A stretch of DNA of 48,383 nucleotides from an uncultured Eubacteriales bacterium (lineage in GTDB: Bacteria; Bacillota; Clostridia; Oscillospirales; Acutalibacteraceae). Where the stretch lies: NCBI GenBank assembly GCA_934728355.1, contig CAKVEA010000006.1:1-48383 (forward strand), in the 5' to 3' direction. Below, piece after piece: positions 8,763 to 15,315 of this stretch. The translations under genes and the position numbers were made by a program. A model generated the notes under the pieces. That model made no database searches, had not been told where the DNA came from, and saw only the letters and a list, made by a program, of their open reading frames with translations. The number at the start of each line of letters is the position of its first letter. The stretch's first letter is position 1.

Positions 8763-10412
8763 ATGAAAAAAAATTTAAAAAAAGTTTTGGCAATTTCAAT
8801 TTTATCGATGGGAGTTTTATCGTCAGCTCCTTCGGCATTATGCGCACCGGGAGGCAAGAAAAAATTAGAACGTAATTATGGATTTATATTTGCTCAGTAT
8901 TTAAATGAAAGTGACCTTAGAAAATTTCCAATGATCTGTAAAAAATTTGGAACGATTGTTCCTAAATTAAAAAAGAATCCTCTTACTGTAACTTTGCCTG
9001 AATATATGATGAAAACACTTTTACCGGATATGGAAACTTTTGAAGATCATCATAATATAATCAATGACAAGGACAAGGATAGAAATAAACATATTAATAG
9101 TTTTTATGGAAATGTAAAAGTTTTAAAGTATTATCCTCAGTCATTTGATTATGAGAGATATTGGAATATCATGAAATTAAATAATGTTGAATATTTAAAT
9201 GACTTTGAGCCGGAAAAAGATGCAGATGGTGTATCGATAATTCTGAAAGGAAATGAATGGAGTTGTAAAATATCTCCTTTTAGTGGAACAAGTTATTGTG
9301 TTGAGTATATTAAGCACCATGAAGGTACGACCGATTTAGAAAAAGAGGATCAACAAAAAAAGATAGTGTTTTTCTTTAGTCCATTTGGTGTTTTTAGAAG
9401 AGGTTCAGGACATAATTTTATTGATTATTATAATACTTTTGTATCCAAATGTGATTTAGAAAAGTTTATTAGTATTGATACTGAAGATTCTAATATTCTT
9501 AAAAAAATTACAGTTCCAGGCACAACTGCAGGAATAGAAGATGAAACTTGTAATGTATGCAAATCATTGGAAGAAGTTGATATTTCCAATGGTGTTAAAT
9601 CAGTAGGTGAATATGCTTTTAACAAATGCGTATCTCTTAAGAGGGTTAATATTCCAAGTTCGGTTAATAAAATAGGAACAGGTGCTTTTTGTGATTGCAA
9701 ATCTTTGAAAGAAGTTAATATTTCTGAGGAAGGTAAAGAATCTACATCAATAGGTTCAATAGGTGAGAATGCTTTTAAGGGCTGCATGTCCCTTAGAAAA
9801 ATTAAAATTCCGGAAAATGTTAAGCAAATAGGCCCCCGTGCTTTTAGTGAATGCACATCTCTTGAAGAAATTAACATTCCAAAGGGAGTTAAATTAATAG
9901 ATGGGTGTGTTTTTAATAATTGCAGATCTCTTAAAGAAATTAGTATTCCGGATAGTGTTCAAAAAATAGGAAGCTATGCTTTTGAGGGATGTGAATCGCT
10001 GAAGGAAGTTAAGATTCCGAATGGAGTTACTAAAATAGATTATAGCACTTTTTCATATTGTAGAGATCTTAAAAAAGTTGAAATTCCGAATAGTGTTAAA
10101 ATAATAGATGCTGATGCATTTAATCATTGTTTTAATCTTGAAGAAGTTAAGATTCCGAATGGAGTTACGTGTATAGAGCCGACTACTTTTTCATGTTGTA
10201 TAAATCTTAAAAAAGTTGAAATTCCGAATAGTGTTCAAAAAATAAAATACGGTGCATTTAGTAATTGCAATTCTCTTGAAGAAATTAGAATTCCAAATTA
10301 TGCTATTGTAGATATAAATGCTTTTAATGGATGCTCGTCTTTAAAAACTATTAGATATAACTATAGAGTTTTTAAGGATGTAGCAAGCTTCAAGAGATAC
10401 CTTGGATTTTAA
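8763..10412 (+). CDS. Secreted BspA-like LRR protein with F-box-like N-terminal segment, 549 aa
   Basis: The start is ATG 8763 after AGGGGAGA. Signal peptide 1-28 (MKKNLKKVLAISILSMGVLS). Residues about 37-75 (IFAQYLNESDLRKFPMICKK) align with the protein at 2001 and have an F-box-like pattern (inference). The shared domain has METFEDHH, LKYYPQSFDYERY, CVEYIKHHE and KIVFFFSPFG. About twelve LRR units follow; the first is degenerate (CNVCKS lacks the Phe) and one carries an insertion (EEGKESTSIGS). It ends the cluster, 39 bp before a convergent gene. Confidence 0.92.
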   Translation: MKKNLKKVLAISILSMGVLSSAPSALCAPGGKKKLERNYGFIFAQYLNESDLRKFPMICKKFGTIVPKLKKNPLTVTLPEYMMKTLLPDMETFEDHHNIINDKDKDRNKHINSFYGNVKVLKYYPQSFDYERYWNIMKLNNVEYLNDFEPEKDADGVSIILKGNEWSCKISPFSGTSYCVEYIKHHEGTTDLEKEDQQKKIVFFFSPFGVFRRGSGHNFIDYYNTFVSKCDLEKFISIDTEDSNILKKITVPGTTAGIEDETCNVCKSLEEVDISNGVKSVGEYAFNKCVSLKRVNIPSSVNKIGTGAFCDCKSLKEVNISEEGKESTSIGSIGENAFKGCMSLRKIKIPENVKQIGPRAFSECTSLEEINIPKGVKLIDGCVFNNCRSLKEISIPDSVQKIGSYAFEGCESLKEVKIPNGVTKIDYSTFSYCRDLKKVEIPNSVKIIDADAFNHCFNLEEVKIPNGVTCIEPTTFSCCINLKKVEIPNSVQKIKYGAFSNCNSLEEIRIPNYAIVDINAFNGCSSLKTIRYNYRVFKDVASFKRYLGF

Positions 10413-10421
10413 TATAGTTCA

Positions 10422-10453
10422 ATAAAAATTAGTCACCCTTTAAATGGGTGGCT
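10422..10453 (-). terminator. Intrinsic terminator of the ychF-udg operon
   Basis: The 8-bp stem AGTCACCC (10431-10438)/GGGTGGCT (10446-10453), with one G-T pair, overlaps the stop codon of the minus-strand gene. On the minus strand it is followed by AATTTTTATT. The plus side lacks a T run, so it serves mainly the minus strand. Confidence 0.7.
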
Positions 10454-11027
10454 ATTCGTATGTATGAATGCAAACTTCTAAAATTTTTTCTTTTAAATTT
10501 TGAAAGTCTGTTTCAACTAATTCTTTTTGATTGGGATTTCTGAGTAAAGAAGCCGGATGAATTGTGGGCATCATCCATATTTTTTTCTTTTTATAAAATA
10601 TTCCATGTTGTTTGGTTATTTTTATTGAAGGGTCTATAAGTCGGGTAGCTGCTATTCTCCCAACACAAACTATTATTTTTGGTTTTATAATTGCAATTTG
10701 ATTTCTAAGCCAGTCTATACAAGCTTCCTGTTCTTGTGGTAAGGGGTCTCTGTTGGCTGGTGGTCTGCATTTAACCATATTTGCTATATATATATTTTTT
10801 TCTCTTTCAAGATTTATTTTTTTCAGCATTGAATCAAGTAATTTCCCTGATCTTCCAACGAAAGGAGATCCTAATAAATCTTCTTGTTCTCCAGGACCTT
10901 CACCTATGAATACGACTTCGGCATTTTTATTTCCACATCCAAAAACAGTATTGTTTCTTGTTTCACAAAGAGAGCATTTAGTGCATTTTATACATTCTTC
11001 TTTTAATTCATTCCAATTTGTGTACAT
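10452..11027 (-). CDS. Family 4 uracil-DNA glycosylase, 4Fe-4S
   Basis: 191 aa. The enzyme removes uracil from DNA and starts base-excision repair. Motif GEGPGEQED (about residues 42-50) and the C-terminal HPASLLRNP are the family 4 active-site motifs. Four cysteines fit the Fe-S ligands: C15xxC18, C87 and C103. Length is normal for the thermostable/type 4 family. The start is ATG at 11027 with GGAGAA upstream. It lies 15 bp downstream of ychF on the same strand, so the two are probably co-transcribed. Confidence 0.92.
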   Translation of the reverse strand: MYTNWNELKEECIKCTKCSLCETRNNTVFGCGNKNAEVVFIGEGPGEQEDLLGSPFVGRSGKLLDSMLKKINLEREKNIYIANMVKCRPPANRDPLPQEQEACIDWLRNQIAIIKPKIIVCVGRIAATRLIDPSIKITKQHGIFYKKKKIWMMPTIHPASLLRNPNQKELVETDFQNLKEKILEVCIHTYE

Positions 11028-11042
11028 AATTTTCTCCTACTT

Positions 11043-12137
11043 TTAAACATTAAACCTAAATAAAGTAACGTCTCCGTCTTTCATTACGTATTCTTTTCCT
11101 TCCGATCGAACAAGTCCTTTTTCTTTTGCAACCGCTATACTTCCACATTTTATTAAATCTTCATATGCGGTTATTTCGGCACGGATAAATCCCTTTTCAA
11201 AATCAGAATGAATTTTTCCGGCCGCTTCAGGAGCTTTAGCTCCTTTTTTTATTGTCCATGCTCTTACTTCTGGTTTTCCTGCAGTTAAATACGAAATAAG
11301 TCCGAGAAGATCATAACATGCTGACACAAGTCTATCAAGTCCGGATTTTTCGAGTCCTAAATCTTTTAAAAATACTGTTTTTTCTTCGTTGCTCATTTCT
11401 GAAATCTGAAATTCAAATTCTGCACAAATAGGAAGAACTTTTGAATTCTCTGTATCAGCTATACTTTTTACTTCTTTATAGAAATGATTTTCTTCAATAT
11501 TTTTCGAAAAGTCTTTTTCTGAAAAATTTGCAGCATAAATTGTTGGTTTTGAGGTCAAAAGGTCAAGGGTTTTCAGGTAATATTTTTCTTCTTCGGTATA
11601 ATTTTCGGATTTTATCATTTTACCTTTTGAAAGTATACCTTGAAGTTTTTGACAAAATTCAAGTTCTTCTTCGTACTTTTTATCAGATTTTAAAAGTTTT
11701 TGTATTTTTGAAATGTGTTTTTCTATTAATTCCATATCTGAAAAAATAAGTTCCATATTAATTATTTCTATGTCGTCTTTTGGACTTACTTTATTATTTA
11801 CATGCATTATGTTTTCATCTTCGAAGCATCTTACTACATGTAAAACAGCATCAACTTGTCTTATATTCGAAAGAAACTTATTTCCTAGTCCTTCACCTTT
11901 TGATGCCCCTTTAACAAGTCCTGCTATATCGACGAATTCTATTGTTGCCGGTGTTATTTTATCCGGATGATAAATTTCCGCTAATTTTTCAAGTCTTTCA
12001 TCTGGAACGGCAACTATTCCCACATTTGGCTCGATAGTACAGAAAGGATAATTTGCACATTGAGCACCTGCGTTTGTTATCGCATTGAATAAAGTGCTTT
12101 TTCCTACATTTGGTAGACCTACTATTCCTATTTTCAT
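11043..12137 (-). CDS. ychF: Redox/stress-linked ATPase of the YchF/OLA1 family
   Basis: 364 aa, the usual length. P-loop GLPNVGKST at residues 7-15, G3 region DIAGLVKGASKGEGLGNKF, and NFSE in place of the G4 NKxD motif, the change that gives this Obg-like family ATP rather than GTP preference. The C-terminal TGS domain (GAKAPEAAGKIHSDFEKGF) is intact. It acts in the cytoplasm and binds ribosomes; in other bacteria it affects stress responses. Start ATG 12137 with AGGAGG 6-8 bp upstream. First gene of a two-gene operon with the uracil-DNA glycosylase. A TATAAT on the minus strand at 12171-12176 may be its -10. Confidence 0.95.
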   Translation of the reverse strand: MKIGIVGLPNVGKSTLFNAITNAGAQCANYPFCTIEPNVGIVAVPDERLEKLAEIYHPDKITPATIEFVDIAGLVKGASKGEGLGNKFLSNIRQVDAVLHVVRCFEDENIMHVNNKVSPKDDIEIINMELIFSDMELIEKHISKIQKLLKSDKKYEEELEFCQKLQGILSKGKMIKSENYTEEEKYYLKTLDLLTSKPTIYAANFSEKDFSKNIEENHFYKEVKSIADTENSKVLPICAEFEFQISEMSNEEKTVFLKDLGLEKSGLDRLVSACYDLLGLISYLTAGKPEVRAWTIKKGAKAPEAAGKIHSDFEKGFIRAEITAYEDLIKCGSIAVAKEKGLVRSEGKEYVMKDGDVTLFRFNV

Positions 12138-12281
12138 TTTTTCCTCCTAAAGATATTAATTATGTTTGTTATTATATGATAAAAGTTTAAGAAATTTTTA
12201 TCAATAAGTATTTCAAAAACCGGGAAATAAATAGTGAAAACATAAAATGGAATAAAAATAGTTAATTTTAATAAAAAAATA

Positions 12282-12309
12282 TTTACAAATAGCTGAAATA
12301 TGTTATAAT
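12282..12309 (+). promoter_or_regulatory. Sigma-A promoter of the phospholipase-like operon
   Basis: TTTACA (12282-12287), 16-bp spacer, extended -10 TGTTATAAT (TATAAT 12304-12309). The transcript would have a leader of about 95 nt that contains a second ribosome-binding-like run AAAAGGGGGG (12347-12356) before a six-codon TTG frame (12362-12382). Confidence 0.7.
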
Positions 12310-12408
12310 AAACATAAAATTGTTCTTTGATGTTCAATTATTCTACAAAAGGGGGGATATATTGTATTTTTATTTATTATAAATTTTAATGAAAAGGGGA
12401 TGTTTCTT

Positions 12409-13173
12409 ATGAAATTAAAAAGACAAATTAAATTTTTATCAGTTATTATGTCAGGTGTGCTTGCTTGTTTTTCAAGCAGTGCGTTTGGTTTTGGATCAGA
12501 AAGTCATAGATACATAACAAAATACAGTATAGAAAAACTTGGTGATATGTCTAAAAATTTACTTTCTGAACAAAAAATAAATGAAAAAGAATTTTCAACA
12601 ATAGAAAATATGAAGGATAAATATAAAAATGTAATAATTAATTATAGCCTTAAGCCGGATGAAGATGAAAATCAGGGTGGTTATAAAAAACATTTTTATA
12701 ATCCTGTAACTGAAAGGAATTTTCTTGGTGAAAAAGAGACAGCTTGTTTGAAATGTTTAGAGCATTACTCAAATGCAATTAATTATCATATTATGATGGA
12801 CGGAGAAAAAGAATATGAAGAGCTCGGAAGAGCAATTCATTTTTTAGAAGACGCAAATACATGTGTACATACAGGATATGTTAACCCTACGGATTCTGTA
12901 ATAAAATTTCCATTACATGTTAAATTTGAAAATAAATGTGATCTTGTTAAAGAAACGTGTAGTGCTTGTATGTCGCCTGAAAGCTTGGATTATTACAAAT
13001 CTAATTCTCTTGAAAATATAATTAAATCTTCTGCAATTTTATCTATGGACAATTTTTATAGATTAGAAAATACAGACGAAGAAATGGAAGATTTAGCTTG
13101 CAATGCAATTTTAAATGCTCAGAAAAAAATAATCGGTTTGCTTTATAGATTTGCAAATGAGGTAAGTAACTAA
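12409..13173 (+). CDS. Secreted zinc-dependent phospholipase C-like protein
   Basis: 254 aa from ATG 12409, nine bases after AAAAGGGG; the ATG at 12400 touches that site and is unlikely. Signal peptide residues 1 to about 27 (LSVIMSGVLACFSSSAFG). The fold is that of the zinc phospholipase C/alpha-toxin catalytic domain: H33, HFYNP at 95-99, H144, D148, H154, H170 and E174. The spacing of the last five (4, 6, 16, 4) is nearly that of Bacillus/Clostridium PLC (4, 6, 14, 4). The N-terminal Trp ligand is not present; Phe-Gly takes that place, and the first His is closer to the N-terminus than usual. No C-terminal C2 domain is present, unlike C. perfringens alpha-toxin. Probable substrate is a membrane phospholipid; whether it is active is uncertain because of the missing Trp. 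Confidence 0.82.
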   Translation: MKLKRQIKFLSVIMSGVLACFSSSAFGFGSESHRYITKYSIEKLGDMSKNLLSEQKINEKEFSTIENMKDKYKNVIINYSLKPDEDENQGGYKKHFYNPVTERNFLGEKETACLKCLEHYSNAINYHIMMDGEKEYEELGRAIHFLEDANTCVHTGYVNPTDSVIKFPLHVKFENKCDLVKETCSACMSPESLDYYKSNSLENIIKSSAILSMDNFYRLENTDEEMEDLACNAILNAQKKIIGLLYRFANEVSN

Positions 13174-13196
13174 AAAATATTAAGGAGGAGTAATTT

Positions 13197-13745
13197 ATGA
13201 AAAAAAGATTTTTACTTTTTACTTTAAGTTTAACATGTTTATTTTCTTGCTTGGGTGTTAGGGCATCAAGTGAAGAAATTGAAAAAAATCAATATGGAAA
13301 TGAAATTAGGAGAGGTAAAATGGCTATTTCAAGGTATCTTTGCAGTGAAGATATGAACTTTAGTCCGGAGGAAAAGAAAATTTCCAAAAGCGGTAAAGTA
13401 TTTTATATAAAAAATGTGGGTATAAAAAAAGATTTTCAAAAACTTTGCAATAGCGAATTTGAGCCTCAAGGAAAAATAGATTTAAATGTTACTTTTACAT
13501 ACGATAAAAAATCATATGTAGATGTACAAAAATCAGATGTTAAAAGTTCAAAAGATAGTAAATCCTGGAAAGTAAGAAATGCTTCAGAGATTTTCCCGAG
13601 TAAAAATTCTTGTTTGGTTTCCGACAGATATGCAATTTACCAAAAATCACCAATGGGAGGAATAGGGGACTATTTGTTTGACGGACATATGGACGTTATT
13701 TGTTCAAGTAACGGAGATGTTTTTGTTAATACCGAAATAAGTTAG
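13197..13745 (+). CDS. Secreted protein of unknown function, 182 aa
   Basis: ATG 13197 follows AAGGAGGAG closely. Residues 1 to about 24 are a signal peptide (FLLFTLSLTCLFSCLGVRAS). The rest is polar and probably beta-rich. It shares a pattern with the next protein: a VxxTFxY strand (LNVTFTYDKKS here, NINSTFRYNKTT there) and a closing D-[IV]-x-C-x-x-N-G-x-V-x-x-x-x-E-I motif. It lies 23 bp after the phospholipase-like gene and 14 bp before its relative, so all three form one operon. No family recognised. Confidence 0.8.
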   Translation: MKKRFLLFTLSLTCLFSCLGVRASSEEIEKNQYGNEIRRGKMAISRYLCSEDMNFSPEEKKISKSGKVFYIKNVGIKKDFQKLCNSEFEPQGKIDLNVTFTYDKKSYVDVQKSDVKSSKDSKSWKVRNASEIFPSKNSCLVSDRYAIYQKSPMGGIGDYLFDGHMDVICSSNGDVFVNTEIS

Positions 13746-13759
13746 GAGAAGTGATTAAA

Positions 13760-14329
13760 ATGAAAAAATTTCATAAAAATATTATAAGTTGTTTTGTATT
13801 TTCTTTGCTCATAGGACTTCCTTTTGGTTTTCACAATTCTTATGCTTTACCGGATTCCAAAGAAGTAACGTGGGGATCTTCAAATACTATAAAAAACGAA
13901 GTAACATTTAAAGAGTTAAATCATAATTTAGAAAAAAAAGAAGAAATTTTAGTTGAAGAATATAATCTGCCGGAGGAACTAAGCTATTCTGATTTTAAGT
14001 ACATAAAAGCTTCAAAAACCATTACGTATTTAGATTCAATAACAAAAAGAATAATATCTGCAGTTAATATTAACTCGACATTTAGATACAATAAAACAAC
14101 AAGAGAAGCTATATGTTTAAGTGGATTTAGAAATTTAGCAAATTATGATGAAAGTTATCTGCTTTCAGTTTCTTCCAGATGTTGTAATATTACAACTGAA
14201 AAAGGTGCAATCATTTCAAGTATTGATTTTAACAAACTAGGAATAGGTAAGCAAAAAATTGATTCGGAAGATATTGAAATTAATTGCGATTACAATGGAA
14301 TAGTAAATTTTAAAGAAATAAATGTTTAA
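13760..14329 (+). CDS. Secreted protein of unknown function, 189 aa, related to the previous one
   Basis: The start is ATG 13760, ten bases after AGGAGA; a GTG at 13751 touches that site. Signal peptide residues 1 to about 30 (ISCFVFSLLIGLPFGF). Four cysteines in the mature part. Shares the strand motif and the C-terminal CDYNGIVNFKEI pattern with the protein at 13197. Last gene of the phospholipase operon; terminated at 14476-14513. Confidence 0.8.
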   Translation: MKKFHKNIISCFVFSLLIGLPFGFHNSYALPDSKEVTWGSSNTIKNEVTFKELNHNLEKKEEILVEEYNLPEELSYSDFKYIKASKTITYLDSITKRIISAVNINSTFRYNKTTREAICLSGFRNLANYDESYLLSVSSRCCNITTEKGAIISSIDFNKLGIGKQKIDSEDIEINCDYNGIVNFKEINV

Positions 14330-14360
14330 ATAAAAAGCTTCTTTTTTTATCGTTGATATA

Positions 14361-14376
14361 TAGGATTTTAATCCTA
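14361..14376. repeat. 16-bp perfect palindrome in the intergenic region
   Basis: TAGGATTTTAATCCTA, with an outer TATATAG/CTATATA pair around it. It lies after the phospholipase operon and has no T run, so it is not an ordinary terminator. Function unknown. Confidence 0.5.
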
Positions 14377-14475
14377 GAAATTCTATATACATTAAAAAAA
14401 GTTTTATGAAAATTTGCAGCGACTGTTGGTGGCAGTAAAGCAAATGCTAAGTTTTATTATGGAAATTTTTTAAGC

Positions 14476-14513
14476 AAAAAACAGAGACTCTTAAAGCCTC
14501 TGTTTTTTATTTT
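14476..14513. terminator. Bidirectional intrinsic terminator
   Basis: Perfect 11-bp stem AAAAAACAGAG (14476-14486)/CTCTGTTTTTT (14498-14508) with T runs on both strands. It separates the + strand phospholipase operon from the - strand yaaL-bofA pair. Confidence 0.9.
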
Positions 14514-14526
14514 TTATATCTATAAA

Positions 14527-14787
14527 TTAATAACAAAATAGTGAATTTAAAACTGCTAAAGCAGCAACTCCGGGTATTCCTAAAATGGCGGAAATAAAAA
14601 TTGTTGTAGGATTCAAAGGAACACAAATTCCACAATAACAGGAAAAATATTCTAAAAGTCCGAATGCTGTAATACCGCTTAAAGCACTTGTTAAAGATTT
14701 TATTATCGGGTGATGTGAATTTAAAATTAAATTTAAAATCAAAAGAACAATCGGAATACATGCAAATATCATAAGACTTTTAGTCAT
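14527..14787 (-). CDS. bofA: Pro-sigma-K processing inhibitor BofA family
   Basis: 86 aa, two to three membrane segments, ending in the family signature PLNPTTIFISAILGIPGVAA. In B. subtilis BofA sits in the outer forespore membrane with SpoIVFA and SpoIVFB and holds back pro-sigma-K processing. ATG at 14787 has AAGGAGAT upstream. The gene lies 18 bp after a yaaL-like gene, the same order as yaaL-bofA in B. subtilis, which supports the call. A frame overlapping it on the same strand (14507-14761) has an implausible composition. Confidence 0.88.
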   Translation of the reverse strand: MTKSLMIFACIPIVLLILNLILNSHHPIIKSLTSALSGITAFGLLEYFSCYCGICVPLNPTTIFISAILGIPGVAALAVLNSLFCY

Positions 14788-14805
14788 TTTGAAAAATCTC
14801 CTTGC

Positions 14806-15039
14806 TTAGCTTATTTCCATAGGTTTGAGTTTATTCATCAGATATTTATATCTTGCATTTAAAACTTCACGTTGATGAATACATGCTTCTATTAAATTAC
14901 TGTCAATTTCCATTTGAAACCAATTTTCGGTTTTCTGAAGTTCCAAACAAACATTTCTTATTTCTTTCCTTATTAGTTCATTTTCGCTACAAACTTCATT
15001 TTCATTATGTAAATTCTTCTTTTTTAATAATTTTAGCAT
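14806..15039 (-). CDS. yaaL: YaaL-like protein (DUF2508)
   Basis: 77 aa, all-helical and charged. The C-terminal half, LIEACIHQREVLNARYKYLM, fits the DUF2508 pattern in which a pair of helices ends in RYxYL. Role unknown; it regularly precedes bofA in Bacilli and Clostridia. Start ATG 15039 with AAAGGATT about ten bases upstream. Confidence 0.78.
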   Translation of the reverse strand: MLKLLKKKNLHNENEVCSENELIRKEIRNVCLELQKTENWFQMEIDSNLIEACIHQREVLNARYKYLMNKLKPMEIS

Positions 15040-15201
15040 ACATTTACAATCCTTTATCTTTTAATATTTATATGATAAAAATACTTAGTTTATGAATGAT
15101 TTTAGAAATTCAAAATTTATAAGTATTCTATCATTTAAATTTTATTTTATACAATTTTGACGGATAAGTCAATTTTTTGGAGAAATAAATGAGTATGTAA
15201 A

Positions 15202-15231
15202 TAAAAAAGTTAGCATATGTTTACTTTTTTA
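15202..15231. promoter_or_regulatory. 30-bp near-palindrome over the feo promoter, candidate iron-regulator operator
   Basis: Centred on CATATG (15214-15219), with arms AAAAAAGT and ACTTTTTT; 13 of 15 base pairs match. It overlaps the -35 of the feo promoter, the position expected for a repressor. A DtxR-like regulator is encoded in the same operon (17845). The arms are mostly A and T, so part of the symmetry may be chance. Confidence 0.5.
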
Positions 15232-15247
15232 AAAAAATAAGTATAAT
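15220..15247 (+). promoter_or_regulatory. Sigma-A promoter of the feo operon
   Basis: TTTACT (15220-15225), 16-bp spacer, TATAAT (15242-15247), 69 bp before the feoAB start. Confidence 0.6.
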
Positions 15248-15315
15248 ATAATTAGGACAAGAAATATAATTTATACATAAATGAAAAAAGACAATTCAAG
15301 GGAAGTGTGATAAAA

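Noticed and set aside
648..8850. Lipoprotein signal (SALC) in the LRR proteins
   Set aside because: The residue before Cys is Leu or Phe, not Gly, Ala or Ser, and there is no proper lipobox. A signal peptidase I site after the Cys-Ala is more likely.
14507..14761. 84-codon minus-strand frame overlapping bofA
   Set aside because: Its composition (Phe, Tyr, Ser and Cys rich) is that of a shadow frame, and bofA in the other frame has a family signature and a ribosome binding site.
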